Part shown: positions 53,883 to 63,563 of the stretch, piece by piece | Position numbering within the stretch: the first letter of the stretch is position 1 | How the letters are laid out: the number at the start of each line of letters is the position of its first letter | Source of the DNA: Thalassolituus hydrocarboniclasticus | Lineage (GTDB): Bacteria; Pseudomonadota; Gammaproteobacteria; Pseudomonadales; Oceanobacteraceae | Direction of reading: 5' to 3' | Length of the DNA: 64,000 nt | Assembly (NCBI RefSeq): GCF_025345565.1 | Contig: NZ_CP054475.1 | Span: 2,876,006-2,940,005, forward strand | Made by a program: the position numbers and the translations under genes | Notes under the pieces: model-generated | The model's database searches: none | What the model saw: only the letters and a program-made list of their open reading frames with translations | What the model was told of the DNA's origin: nothing

Positions 53883-55472
53883 TCAAACCTGATGGGCAAC
53901 GTCCAGCGGCTCACTGCCAGTGAGCAGATGGCGGCTTTCGGCGGCAAAACCCGCCCCTACTTCGGAGTAATAGTTAAAAGCCACATCCACACCGAGGTGT
54001 AACAGCTCTGCGCGCTCGTCTTCATAACGGGCAACCGCAGCCACTTTGCCCTGATAACCAGCCAGCTTCAGCATCTCCAGCGTGCTGCGCATTTCGGTCT
54101 GTGACGGCAGTGCCAGCATCACCAGACGAATGCCCTGGGTACTCACTTTCTGCCAGAATTCCATATCATCGGAATCACCAACCACCACATTAAAGCCTTC
54201 GGCTTTTAACGCCGCGACACGTTCAGCATCCGACTCCACGCCCCAGACCCGGCTGCCGTATTCGCGCTCCAGCGCACAGTAAGCGCCCTTACCAACCCGG
54301 CCCATCCCCAGAATCAGCACCGTTGCCTCTTTTGGTCGCTCAAACCCCTGATGCGCACCGGCACGCTCAAAGCGATTGATACTGTCTTTACGCAACGCAT
54401 AAATATGATGCGCACGACGGTAAATAAAGCTGCTGAGAATAAACGACAGCGACATAACCAGCGCAATGATCACCAGCCAGTCTTCGCTCAGCCAGCCACG
54501 GTTGACGCTGAGGCTGGCGACAATCAGACCGAATTCGCTGTAATTGGTCAGCGCCAGAGCACTCAGATACGACGATCGGCCAGAAACACTGAAGCGCGCC
54601 AGCAGGGCAAAAAACAGTACGAATTTAACCAGCAACAACACGGTCAGCAGCAGTGCCGTCAGCGCCATATCGAGGCTCGGCAAGGCGGTAAAGCCAATGG
54701 ACAGGAAGAAACCGATCAGGAACAGATCCTTGAAGTTCATCAGTACTTTATACAGCTCGGCCGATTTGGCATGGGACGCCAATAACATCCCCACCAGCAA
54801 GGCGCCCAGATCGCCCTTCATATTCACCAGGGTAAAGAGTTCAGAGCCGCCCAGCGCCAGGAAAAACCCCAGCAGCGGCAATAACTCGCCGTGTCCGGCC
54901 TGACTGACCAGACGGTGTAACAGCGGTTTGATCAGAAACAGACCGAACAGGCCGAACGCCCAGAGCGATGGCGTTTTACCGGTTGAAGCCACCAGAAACA
55001 CCACCGCCAGAATATCCTGAATCACCAGAATACCAACCGCAATTTTGCCGTGGCGGGTTTTCAGTTCGGAGGCTTCCTCCAGCATTTTCACCACACAAAC
55101 GGTGGACGAAAAGCTCAGGGCAAAGGCCACCAGCAGCGCCGCTGTCAGCGGAATATCGAAGTAATGGCTCAGGCCCAGCCAGGCTGCCAGTAACAATACA
55201 CCGGCCAGTAACACCACCCAGACACCGGTATGCAGCACACTGGTCAGCCACACTTCCTTTTGCATCAGCGCACGGATATTCAGCTTCAGGCCGATGGTAA
55301 ACAACATCAGGGTAATCCCCAGATCGGCCAGCGCCTGCAAGCTACCGACCGGTTGCACGCCCATCGCATGCAAACCAAAACCGGCCAGCAGGTAGCCGAC
55401 CAGGGGCGGCATTCCCAGTTGCTTGACGACGAAGCCACAAAGGAACGCCACTAATACCCACAAATAATCCAT
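53883..55472 (-). CDS. Kef-type (CPA2) cation/proton antiporter with TrkA-N domain
   Basis: 529 residues: about 12 membrane helices of the monovalent cation:proton antiporter-2 family (GYLLAGFGLHAMGVQPVGSL, FSSTVCVVKMLEEASELKTRHG in shorter motifs SSTVCVVKML, KIAVGILVIQDILAVVFL). A cytosolic TrkA-N/RCK domain follows (from about 385; VLILGMGRVGKGAYCAL, VVGDSDDMEFW). Domain order matches KefB/KefC/YbaL, which exchange potassium for protons. The C-terminal TrkA-C part is absent, as in YbaL-like forms of this length. Its upstream region carries a partial MITE copy. Confidence 0.9.
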   Translation of the reverse strand: MDYLWVLVAFLCGFVVKQLGMPPLVGYLLAGFGLHAMGVQPVGSLQALADLGITLMLFTIGLKLNIRALMQKEVWLTSVLHTGVWVVLLAGVLLLAAWLGLSHYFDIPLTAALLVAFALSFSSTVCVVKMLEEASELKTRHGKIAVGILVIQDILAVVFLVASTGKTPSLWAFGLFGLFLIKPLLHRLVSQAGHGELLPLLGFFLALGGSELFTLVNMKGDLGALLVGMLLASHAKSAELYKVLMNFKDLFLIGFFLSIGFTALPSLDMALTALLLTVLLLVKFVLFFALLARFSVSGRSSYLSALALTNYSEFGLIVASLSVNRGWLSEDWLVIIALVMSLSFILSSFIYRRAHHIYALRKDSINRFERAGAHQGFERPKEATVLILGMGRVGKGAYCALEREYGSRVWGVESDAERVAALKAEGFNVVVGDSDDMEFWQKVSTQGIRLVMLALPSQTEMRSTLEMLKLAGYQGKVAAVARYEDERAELLHLGVDVAFNYYSEVGAGFAAESRHLLTGSEPLDVAHQV

Positions 55473-55492
55473 GCAAGATCCTGTTACTGCTC

Positions 55493-55558
55493 AGGCCTGT
55501 TAACACTCATTAGACAGGCCTGCTATTGGCTGAAAATTCCTCAGGCAAGGCACTGAGA
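55493..55558. mobile_element. Truncated copy of the MITE-like element
   Basis: 66 bases starting AGGCCTGTTAACACT and ending near CACTGAGA align without gaps to the left end of the element at 20264, with about nine differences in 65 positions. The right end is missing. The copy lies 20 bases upstream of the antiporter start codon. Confidence 0.75.
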
Positions 55559-55655
55559 CTGGTACCCAGTATAGCGTGTGCGGAAAAGCAGAGGCCTGAC
55601 ACGGGTCAGGCCCTGTATGCGGAGGGTCTGCAGCCTGCGGCAAGATGGCGCGGTT

Positions 55656-58475
55656 TCAGAAGAAAACGGCGGTACGCAGATAGCCTCTGGTTTCACCCAG
55701 ATCCTCATCCAGTCCGTGTGCCACGCCAAGCACGAACGGCAGCGCCAGGTTATAGCCAAGTACCACATCCACACCCAGCTCTGCGCCAACCGCACTCAGC
55801 TGTGGCCGGTGCTGCTCACGGAACCAGGCACTGGCGGTCTGTGCCCAGGCACCCAGCGAGATATCCCCCAGTCCCAGCGGGATCATGCCCCAGTTACGCT
55901 CAACCCGGGTCAGAAAACGGTTAAAACGAATCACACCGTTGTAGTATTTATGGCCGATCTGCACATCATCATCGTAGCCCGGCAACGCAAACTGATCGCG
56001 GCCAAACAGCAGTGCTTCTTCCCCCCGGTTGCCACCAATGGTGAATGGCTCAGCGCCACGGTCGGCAATACCGCCTGCAACGCCAAAGCTCAGGGTATTA
56101 CGCCCCGGCAGATCAAAGGTGTGCTTCAGACTCGCCTGCCACTGGTCGCCGTTATAATCACTGTTCAGGACATCATTGCTCTCATAGACCAGATCAGCAT
56201 AGGTTCCCCAGCCGATACCCGGCACATTGCGGTACAGCTCGCGGTTATCGAAACTCAGTGCCACACCGGCCAGCGTTTCTTCAAAGCCGTCACCACGATC
56301 GACACCGGCCGGCGCGCGTTCAATCTTTTCGTGATCGGCAACCAGACCCAGATGCAGCTGCAGCTGATCTTCAAAGGCATCCATTACATGGTCACGGCGA
56401 GCGATCAGCAAATCTTCGCGCTTGGCAGAATAATCATCTTCCAGCCCGGTATTCAGGTCGCGATAGGAGTGCGTACGGTTCCACAGCAGCGACCAGCGGG
56501 TGTCATACAGATAACTGGCCGACACATCCGCCCAATCCTGTTTGAAATCCCATGACGCAGCAATGCTGTAGGTATGACGCCCTACCGCATCGTTGCCACT
56601 GGTGGTCAGCCCCAGTGCCGACGAGTATTCATCGATACTGAACAGCGGCAGCCAGTATTTAGGCGCCAGTGTCGGCCATGGGGAATAATCACTGCGCTCT
56701 GACGGCACCACGCCACTGACCGCCGGCGGATAATCATAGCGCCCCTGACGGCTGGCGATGCTGAAGCTGGTCAGCGCCCTTGGGGTCAGCATTTTCAATT
56801 GATAACCTTCGCTGGTGTAATCCTGATAGGCCACCTGACCATTCAGCCAGCGTGGCTGAAACGCGCCACCCACCACCTGCGTCCATTGTTCCACCATGCC
56901 GGTTGCCGGTTGCAGCACATAGAGGTTAAACACGCCGTCGTAGTCGGCACTGTAAAGAATACGGCCATCGGGCAGAAACTCCGGCTGATGCTCAATCGCC
57001 CGCGTATCGGTTAACGCCTGCCAGCGCAGCGTGCCCAGATCGAGCTTTTCCAGATTCCAGCCCTGCTGCGGACGTTTGAGCGATGCCACCAGCGATTGCC
57101 CATCCGGCGCAACATCAAAACTGCCCAGCACGGTTTTATCCCCGCCCTGCCACAACATGTGAGCATCACCATCGCGCTGCAGCAGCCACAATTCACTCAG
57201 ACCATGCACTTTACGGCTGCCAATCAGCTGCTGCCCATCTGCCAACCAGCGGATTTTACGCAGGCGCAGATCTTTGCTGATGCGCTTCCAGCCGCCATCC
57301 GCTGACCACAGGAAAACGTCATTCAGATCGCGGCCACTGGCATGGCTGATCAGACGCGAAACGGCCAGGGTGCCATCGGCGGCGATATCGGCATCGGTCA
57401 CACCTTTAGTCGCGGTCAGGGAATGCACCGACCAGCCATTATCAGCCGAACCGTCCGGCTGCCAGCGGCTGATTTCTGCCCGGTCTTCACCGTTATCAAT
57501 CACCTGCAGCAGCGAACCCTGTGCTGCGACAGTCACCTGCTGTGTATTGCTCAGTACCGGCAAAGCATCGCCGGATATTTCCTGTGCCCGCAGTTTGTCT
57601 GTCGCAGGCGTAAAGCTGGCCAGCAACCACTGGCGGTAGTCATTCCACAGCGCCGGAAACGATTTGCCAAACACCTTCTTGGCCACATAGTTCTGCATCA
57701 CATAGGGAATCAGCTGGCCGCTGAAATCGTTGAGATAACGACTCATCACGGCTTCGCCATAAGTCTCTGACAGGTACTGCCAGAAATAGGCGCCGTATAA
57801 ATAGTGTTTACCGCGTGGCCAGTCGCGCAACGGCACCACCACCTGATTCAGGTCGTCGCCCTGATGGCTGTCGAGTTCCATACGCATCTGCATCGCATAG
57901 ATGCTGCCGTCGAGGCGGCCATACCCCAGCGTGCGGTTGGTTTCCAGGTAAACCGCCAGTCCTTCGGTAAACATAGAAGGCGTAAACACATGGGGAAACA
58001 GCCAGAACATACGGCCAAACACCTTACGGCCACTGCGGGGAATGCCCCGGCTCATATTCATATGCAGTATGTGCACATATTCGTGACGGATCAGGCCGTG
58101 CAGCCACTCATCCATATGCTCAAGCCCGGCAACATCTTCAGCCGGGCTGGCAAACAGACGGATCTGCACAAAAGGAAACGGGGTGGCCCAACCATTGGAA
58201 TAGTCGTAATCGTCCACCAGCACCATCTGCGTGCGCTCGTCCGGTTCCTGTGTGAAAAACGGCACCAGCTCATCGTGCACGCGCTCGGCAATGGTCAGCG
58301 CATGCTGCGCCATCTGATCGTAGCGGGCCGGATAATGCAGCTCGAAATGCGCTGACGTCCGGGTCTGCCAGTCGGTATCGGTACGATCCCAGGCCGCCGG
58401 AACGGCCAACACCCGGCCACTCAGCAGAGTAAATAACAGCAACAGTATTACGCGACAGATAGCAGCTCCGTTCAT
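55656..58475 (-). CDS. Outer-membrane metallopeptidase-like protein with beta-propeller and barrel
   Basis: 939 residues with a signal peptide (ILLLLFTLLSGRVLA). Residues about 35-290 form a peptidase-MA-like zinc domain (HEYVH at 131-135; third ligand probably the Glu of MFTEGLAVYLE). About 310-570 contain WD40/TolB-like propeller strands (DGQSLVASLKRP, EHQPEFLPDGRILYSADYDG in two short blades). The C-terminal third (from about 610) has alternating beta strands ending in an aromatic residue (YLRTAVFF), typical of outer-membrane barrels. It may be a surface protease or sensor. Monocistronic. Confidence 0.78.
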   Translation of the reverse strand: MNGAAICRVILLLLFTLLSGRVLAVPAAWDRTDTDWQTRTSAHFELHYPARYDQMAQHALTIAERVHDELVPFFTQEPDERTQMVLVDDYDYSNGWATPFPFVQIRLFASPAEDVAGLEHMDEWLHGLIRHEYVHILHMNMSRGIPRSGRKVFGRMFWLFPHVFTPSMFTEGLAVYLETNRTLGYGRLDGSIYAMQMRMELDSHQGDDLNQVVVPLRDWPRGKHYLYGAYFWQYLSETYGEAVMSRYLNDFSGQLIPYVMQNYVAKKVFGKSFPALWNDYRQWLLASFTPATDKLRAQEISGDALPVLSNTQQVTVAAQGSLLQVIDNGEDRAEISRWQPDGSADNGWSVHSLTATKGVTDADIAADGTLAVSRLISHASGRDLNDVFLWSADGGWKRISKDLRLRKIRWLADGQQLIGSRKVHGLSELWLLQRDGDAHMLWQGGDKTVLGSFDVAPDGQSLVASLKRPQQGWNLEKLDLGTLRWQALTDTRAIEHQPEFLPDGRILYSADYDGVFNLYVLQPATGMVEQWTQVVGGAFQPRWLNGQVAYQDYTSEGYQLKMLTPRALTSFSIASRQGRYDYPPAVSGVVPSERSDYSPWPTLAPKYWLPLFSIDEYSSALGLTTSGNDAVGRHTYSIAASWDFKQDWADVSASYLYDTRWSLLWNRTHSYRDLNTGLEDDYSAKREDLLIARRDHVMDAFEDQLQLHLGLVADHEKIERAPAGVDRGDGFEETLAGVALSFDNRELYRNVPGIGWGTYADLVYESNDVLNSDYNGDQWQASLKHTFDLPGRNTLSFGVAGGIADRGAEPFTIGGNRGEEALLFGRDQFALPGYDDDVQIGHKYYNGVIRFNRFLTRVERNWGMIPLGLGDISLGAWAQTASAWFREQHRPQLSAVGAELGVDVVLGYNLALPFVLGVAHGLDEDLGETRGYLRTAVFF

Positions 58476-58683
58476 GATTCGGCTTCCCTGAAAAATAGTT
58501 GCCCGAAAATAGCGGATTCGTATGACAACAACAACCGTAACAACAACCGTAACCAGGCTGCTTGCCGCATGGATTAGGCTGACATAGAGTAGAAGTCTGC
58601 CGCCGCGCCAGCGCTGGTCAGGCCGCAGGGAGAAACCGATCTCCGATTACGTTAAACCGTATTCACCAGCCGGGAGAGACAGT

Positions 58684-59211
58684 ATGTCATGGTCAGACGT
58701 TTATCGTCGTTATGCCCGTTACAACCGGGAAATGAACCGCCAGCTGCTGGATGTGTGCGCAACTTTGCCGCCCGGGCAGCTGCAAGCCTCCTGTAATCTG
58801 TATTTTGACTCCCTGCTCGGCACCTGGAATCACCTGCTGGTCACCGATATTCTCTGGCTTAAACGTCTGTCTGTTATTTTTCCGATGCTGGAAGAATTGC
58901 GTGACCTGCCCACACCGGCAGCCCTGAATACGCAACTGGTCACCGGTCTGGACAGTCTCCGCCCCCTGCGCGACCGCCTCGATAATGCCTATGTGCGCTG
59001 GTGCGACCTGCTGCGCGCCGATGATGCCCGCGATGTGTTGCAATACACCAACAGCCGCGGCGAAGAAATGGCAAAGCCACTGGATCTGGTACTGCAGCAT
59101 ATTTTTAATCACCAGACCCACCACCGTGGTCAGATTACGGCCGGCCTGAGTTGTCTGGGTGTGGATTACGGCGTAACCGACCTGTTATTTACTCCGGCAC
59201 TGAACGACTGA
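58684..59211 (+). CDS. DinB/YfiT-family metal-binding protein
   Basis: 175 residues folding as a four-helix DinB bundle; the three metal histidines are visible: H50 (GTWNHLL), H143 and H147 (IFNHQTHHRGQ). DinB-type proteins include thiol-dependent S-transferases and damage-inducible proteins. A GGGAGAGACAGT ribosome site precedes the ATG. The specific reaction is unknown. Confidence 0.88.
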   Translation: MSWSDVYRRYARYNREMNRQLLDVCATLPPGQLQASCNLYFDSLLGTWNHLLVTDILWLKRLSVIFPMLEELRDLPTPAALNTQLVTGLDSLRPLRDRLDNAYVRWCDLLRADDARDVLQYTNSRGEEMAKPLDLVLQHIFNHQTHHRGQITAGLSCLGVDYGVTDLLFTPALND

Positions 59212-59264
59212 TGATGATTCAGCCACTGCAGATATAACAATAAAAAAGCCGCTAAGGAGCAGCC

Positions 59265-60119
59265 GTGCTTAATCCCAATATCTGGCGCAGCCAGCAACGT
59301 GACTTCCACTGGCAAGGATTGCGCATTGGTTTTCATGACGAAGGACAGGGACCGGTCTTATTACTGTTGCATGGCCTGCCCGGCAGCAGCTGGGACTGGT
59401 ACCGCCTGTGGCCGATGCTGACCGGCCAGTTCCGCCTGATCTGCCCTGACCTGCCCGGCTGCGGCGACTCCGATAAACCCACAGAGTACAGTTACCGCCT
59501 TAATGATCAGGCGCAAATGGTGCTTGCCTTACTTGCTCATCTGGGCATCGAGCAATGCCAGATCGTTGGCCATGATTATGGTGCCGGTATCGGCATGCAA
59601 TTGCTGAACACAGACAGCAACATTCGGATTGGACGCTGCAGCTGGATTTCTGCCCGCCGCGGCGGTGATGCGCGCTACTTTCTCTGGCGTGAACTCTGGC
59701 TGGCCGGGCCATTGGGCCAACTGCTCAGCCATTGCATCAGCGAAGGTCTGTATGGCCGTTATCTGGAAACCCTGAGCGGCCCTTTCACGCCGATAAGCAG
59801 TCAGACCCGACAGGATCTGTGGCAATTATTGTGTGCCCATCAGGGGCTGCAGGTTTTGCCGCAGCTGCTGCACTATCGTTATGAACTGCCACTCAGCAGC
59901 GAAACCAGTATGGCCAGCAACAATGCGCAACAGTTTATCGACGGGGAATATGATCCTCTGAGCAGACACAACAGGAGCAACGGCTCACTGTGGATAAAAA
60001 CCGGTCACTTTCCGCATCTGGAAGATGCCGAACATCTGGCGATGCTGTTAACGGAGTTTCACCGCGGACATGACGCCGGCAGTCAGGCGGTTTTTCAGAA
60101 TCTGCGCAACGGTGAGTAA
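59265..60119 (+). CDS. Alpha/beta-hydrolase
   Basis: 284 residues. The oxyanion HGLPGSS (36-42) and the nucleophile elbow GHDYG (Asp 104) identify a haloalkane-dehalogenase or epoxide-hydrolase-like member, in which Asp is the nucleophile. The C-terminal GHFPHLEDAEHL supplies the catalytic His. Start is GTG at 59265 with AAGGAGCAGCC upstream. The natural substrate cannot be told from sequence. Confidence 0.87.
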   Translation: MLNPNIWRSQQRDFHWQGLRIGFHDEGQGPVLLLLHGLPGSSWDWYRLWPMLTGQFRLICPDLPGCGDSDKPTEYSYRLNDQAQMVLALLAHLGIEQCQIVGHDYGAGIGMQLLNTDSNIRIGRCSWISARRGGDARYFLWRELWLAGPLGQLLSHCISEGLYGRYLETLSGPFTPISSQTRQDLWQLLCAHQGLQVLPQLLHYRYELPLSSETSMASNNAQQFIDGEYDPLSRHNRSNGSLWIKTGHFPHLEDAEHLAMLLTEFHRGHDAGSQAVFQNLRNGE

Positions 60120-60138
60120 CGGCAAAGAGCAGAGGAAA

Positions 60139-60450
60139 TCAGAGAAAGCGCAGACTTTCAGCGGCAATAATGGCCAGCAACGCCAACACAAACCAGCCCC
60201 AGTGACGGAACACCGGCTGCGGCAACGGGTCGGTGATGGCATTGGCCTGATCGTATTCCAGCATCAGCCGCCGCCCGACTTCGTAATCAACATCGTTCAC
60301 CAGCACCCGCACATAATTCTGCACCGGCAGCTCACCCAGACCACCCGTCAGGTGAGCCCCTTCGATAAATCCCTGAATACGGTGCTGCTCAAGCAGCCCA
60401 AGTACCAGATGGGCTTCCAGTGTATCGGCTGCCTGGTAAACACATTTCAT
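60139..60450 (-). CDS. DUF2007-family small membrane protein
   Basis: 103 residues. The N-terminal domain (YQAADTLEAHLVLGLLEQHRI, IEGAHLTGGLGELP, RVLVNDVDYEVGRRLM) is the DUF2007 putative signal-transducing domain, related to the PII-like fold. A C-terminal membrane helix (WGWFVLALLAIIAAESL) anchors it. Such proteins are common but functionally uncharacterised. It is 16 bases after the propeller gene, and probably cotranscribed. Confidence 0.85.
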   Translation of the reverse strand: MKCVYQAADTLEAHLVLGLLEQHRIQGFIEGAHLTGGLGELPVQNYVRVLVNDVDYEVGRRLMLEYDQANAITDPLPQPVFRHWGWFVLALLAIIAAESLRFL

Positions 60451-60466
60451 TTGCCGACCTCGTGCA

Positions 60467-61600
60467 TCAGGGATTCAGATAGGATTCTGCCCTGCTCAGC
60501 GAAAAACGGTAAATCGGATAAGGTCCGGCAGCGAGAATTTCTTCACGACTGTGGCCGATCACCTGATGCAAAGCGGAACAGGTAACATAAAGATAGTCGC
60601 CCTGACGGCTGAAGCCATCCGGCCAGCGCAGATCAACACTGCGCAACAGCGTCTGTAATTCACCATCCGGCGTGCGGCGTACAATCGCGGAGTGCTCGAG
60701 GTCCGACAAATAGACATTACCGGCAGCATCCACTGCCATACCATCGGTCATGGTTTTCGCGCCAAGGCTTTCGACGCGGGAACTGAGCGTTGCATGGGGC
60801 AATTCTTTATCAACAAGATCAGCCACCCGGATACGGTACAGCTCATCAGCCGCAACGGCGGCAAAGTACAGCCACTCATTGGCGTCATCCAGTGCGATGC
60901 CATCCACCCCCGGATTAACCGTAAATAGTCCGAACAGGGTCATCGCCTGGCCCTGCACCACGGGTTCAAATTCTCCGGCGCGCACGCTGGCGTCGCTCTG
61001 CAGCAGGCGGCGACTGCTGTTGCTGACACGGTCGTACACCACCAGAGCAGGAGTGCGCGCCAGCAGGCTGGCATCGGTAATAAAGAAATAACGGCCATCG
61101 GCACTGATGCGGAAATCGTTGGCGTGGGCGCCCAGCGGAAACACATCGCGCGGGAAGCGATAGCTGTGCAGCAACTCGCGGCTGTTAATATCAAACGCCA
61201 GCAGACGTACGCTGTTCAGCGCATGGCGGCCATTATCCAGCAGCCACAATTCATTATTGTGCAGGCGCAGCGACAGCACTTCATTCAGCGCATTCTCTTC
61301 GCTGCCACCGGGTTGCCACTCTGCAGAAGGGAAGGGGCTGACTTCGCCATCCGCCCATAAAGCGACGTTGGTTTTTGGTGAGGCTTCCGGGTGAAAGGTG
61401 AAGAAGATCCGCTGATCTTCGGCCACCGCCAGGTTGCCGGGAGGCTCAGGCAGACTGGCAACCTGCTCCAGCTCGGTCGACGGCAGCAGCGGTGCGCCAC
61501 TGCGATCCGGAAATGAAGCACTCTCCACATACACCAGGCGCATCGCCCCCAGCAACAGGACCAGTAACAGCGATACAGCAATAAGCCAGCGACTGATCAT
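60467..61600 (-). CDS. MRJP/yellow-like or SMP-30-like beta-propeller protein
   Basis: 377 residues with an N-terminal signal anchor (LIAVSLLLVLLLGAMRLVYV). The body shows propeller blades with LLDNGRHAL, ANDFRISADGRYFFITDAS, GVDGIALDDANEWLYFAAVA and DGMAVDAAGNVYLSDL. The pattern resembles major royal jelly/yellow proteins and SMP-30/gluconolactonases. It is likely periplasmic; the ligand is unknown. Confidence 0.8.
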   Translation of the reverse strand: MISRWLIAVSLLLVLLLGAMRLVYVESASFPDRSGAPLLPSTELEQVASLPEPPGNLAVAEDQRIFFTFHPEASPKTNVALWADGEVSPFPSAEWQPGGSEENALNEVLSLRLHNNELWLLDNGRHALNSVRLLAFDINSRELLHSYRFPRDVFPLGAHANDFRISADGRYFFITDASLLARTPALVVYDRVSNSSRRLLQSDASVRAGEFEPVVQGQAMTLFGLFTVNPGVDGIALDDANEWLYFAAVAADELYRIRVADLVDKELPHATLSSRVESLGAKTMTDGMAVDAAGNVYLSDLEHSAIVRRTPDGELQTLLRSVDLRWPDGFSRQGDYLYVTCSALHQVIGHSREEILAAGPYPIYRFSLSRAESYLNP

Positions 61601-61794
61601 GACGACTCCTTTGTTATTTTTAATCTGAACGGACAGTCATTCGCGCCGCACAAAGTAGCAAAGTTTGCCGCTCAATGGAAAACCTGCGCCAGCGTAGCCT
61701 CATAGCGGACGACGGTCATGCGCTACCCGCACAGCAGCACATAGGGTAAAGTGCCGCGTTTTAGCCGGGGGCCGGTGATCACGCCGGGCATGCA

Positions 61795-62607
61795 GTGGAT
61801 CTCGATATTCTTTACCTCGATAACGAACTGGTTGTTATCAACAAACCCAGCGGCCTGCTGGTACACCGCAGCGAAATTGACCGCCATGAAACCCGCTTTG
61901 CCCTGCAGCTGCTGCGTAACCAGCTGGGACAGCGGGTGTACCCGGTTCACCGTCTGGATAAACCCACATCCGGTGTTCTGGCTTTTGCCCTGAGTCAGGA
62001 AATGGCCAGCCTGATCACCGATCAGTGGCGCCAGCGCGCCGTGGATAAACGTTATCTCGCCATCGTCCGTGGCTGGATGCCCGAGTTTATTCATCTTGAT
62101 AAACCCATGGCGCCACCGGTCGATAAATACGCCAAACACGAAAGAATCAAACCCGAGCAGGAAGCCATCACCGATTTCCGTTCGCTGGCCCACGCCGAAA
62201 TTCCGGTCTTTATCGATAAATACCCACAGTCACGTTATTCACTGGTTGAGTGCATTCCGCACACCGGACGGAAACACCAGCTGCGCCGCCATCTGAAACA
62301 CCTCAGCCACCCGATTATCGGCGATGCCCGCTATGGCAAAGGCCGCCACAGCCGCTATTTCCGCGATCAGCTACAGGCACCGCGTTTGCTGCTGCATGCC
62401 TCGCAGCTGACGATGAGCCACCCTGTCAGCGGTGAAACGCTGGTGTTCAATGCCCCATTGGATGGCATCTGGCGACGTCTGGTTCAGCACTTTGACTGGT
62501 ACGCAGCCCTGCCGGAAGCTCTGCGTTTTAATGAGCAGGATACGCCCCATCCATCGCTGGATTGTTTCCTGAATGTCACGGATGAGGACGACGAAGATGG
62601 CATCTGA
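61795..62607 (+). CDS. truC: tRNA pseudouridine synthase C (tRNA U65)
   Basis: RluA-family pseudouridine synthase of 270 residues. It has LDILYLDNELVVINKPSGLLVHRS at the N-terminus (given as ILYLDNELVVINKPSGLLVH), the catalytic HRLDKPTSG (Asp 55) and GRKHQLRRHLKHL. The combination with the RSEIDRHE segment points to TruC, which modifies uridine 65 of tRNAs. The start is GTG at 61795; the ribosome site is weak. It is followed by a hairpin and then the DnaA-box region. Confidence 0.92.
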   Translation: MDLDILYLDNELVVINKPSGLLVHRSEIDRHETRFALQLLRNQLGQRVYPVHRLDKPTSGVLAFALSQEMASLITDQWRQRAVDKRYLAIVRGWMPEFIHLDKPMAPPVDKYAKHERIKPEQEAITDFRSLAHAEIPVFIDKYPQSRYSLVECIPHTGRKHQLRRHLKHLSHPIIGDARYGKGRHSRYFRDQLQAPRLLLHASQLTMSHPVSGETLVFNAPLDGIWRRLVQHFDWYAALPEALRFNEQDTPHPSLDCFLNVTDEDDEDGI

Positions 62608-62628
62608 AGGGCCGGAAAAATCATCCAC

Positions 62629-62650
62629 AACGGCGCCGGGTCGCGCCGTT
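62629..62650 (+). terminator. Hairpin after truC
   Basis: Perfect 8-bp stem AACGGCGC / GCGCCGTT with a 6-base loop, 21 bases after the stop; followed by TCTGG, so T-run is poor. Confidence 0.6.
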
Positions 62651-62680
62651 TCTGGCTTGCTTGAGGTTATCAACATTTTC

Positions 62681-63485
62681 TGTGGATAATTCTGTTGGAA
62701 AGTTTCTGATAAGTGCCCGGAATCCAGTACTGATGCGGCTCTGAGTCAGATTGGCTGAAATAACAACAAAAGCCAAATCTTATGTAATTCAATGAGTTAT
62801 GCCATCCACCAGAATGTATTTCAGTTTTTTGACTTTTGAATGTCCGTTCAAAAAGCAGATACCACCGATGTGCATAACCCGTTCTCAGTGAGATTTTTAA
62901 GTCAAGAGGAAAAGAACGCCATTTAACGAAAAAATGTCCTCTGTGCCACTCCATCAGCGCCGTTTAAATGTCCACAGATTCTGTGCATAACTTTGTGAGT
63001 AAGCTTTTGGAAAGTCCCTGTTTTTCGCATAAACAGCGGCCTCCCGTTAGATTGTTTATTTTTTAACCAATATTAAAATCCCTTTACTTTCAACAACTTA
63101 CAAAAATCAATAGCCCTTTTGCCTATTTTTGAGCCAAATTACCGACAAAAATACCGCAGCAACTCCTGATGTGCATAAGATGCATCATCTGAGTTCATCA
63201 TGCGCCAAAACAGAGCCTGTTTGCGCTCCCTGCTGAAGCCTGCACGACAGCAGTCGGGAAAGGCTCTGCGCGGTAAGTAACCACTTCCTCTGACAATCTG
63301 TGGATATTTCCGGGGATAAAACCAGAGCAGAGCAATACGCTGATCAATATTTTTCTTTCGCCAGGACTGCGCAGTATCCGGCCTGTTCAGATAATTCTTA
63401 TAGAAAACAAACGCTTATAAATTTTAATACAAAGGTACTATTTTTTGGCGGTGCAGCAGTGGCCGTCTGCGCGCAGTGTGCATAA
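62681..63485 (+). promoter_or_regulatory. Cluster of six DnaA-box-like 9-mers in one orientation
   Basis: The 980-base gap between truC and dsbC has no convincing gene. It contains TGTGGATAA at 62681-62689; TGTGCATAA at 62869-62877, 62982-62990, 63170-63178 and 63477-63485; and TGTGGATAT at 63299-63307. These are the reverse complement of the DnaA box TTATNCACA, with one mismatch in the last listed. All six point the same way. A random kilobase would hold well under one. GATC sites are almost absent. It may be a second origin-like or DnaA-titrating site. Confidence 0.75.
63049..63163. other. AT-rich stretch within the DnaA-box region
   Basis: From TTGTTTATTTTTTAACCAAT to CAAAAATACC the sequence is markedly AT-rich with several A/T runs, in contrast with its surroundings. 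It lies between DnaA boxes at 62982 and 63170 and is the best candidate for an unwinding element. Confidence 0.5.
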
Positions 63486-63538
63486 CTTTATCTTGCCGGC
63501 TGAATTGCGCTCTTTCGCCGTTCCGGGCATACAGGCAT

Positions 63539-63563
63539 AAAAAAACCTCCCGCAGGAGGTTTT
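63539..63563 (-). terminator. Terminator after dsbC
   Basis: Stem AAAACCTCC / GGAGGTTTT with loop CGCA; on the minus strand a run of seven T follows. Confidence 0.92.

Noticed and set aside
58524-58556. Direct repeat ACAACAACCGTAAC upstream of the DinB gene
   Set aside because: Only two short copies; looks like simple-sequence slippage with no evident role.
61723-62193. 156-codon minus-strand frame over truC
   Set aside because: It is the antisense of the well-supported truC gene and has no family features.
62670-63485. Short open frames in the truC-dsbC gap (62670-62954 minus, 63300-63485 plus)
   Set aside because: No ribosome sites, biased composition and overlap with the DnaA-box repeats; they do not look coding.
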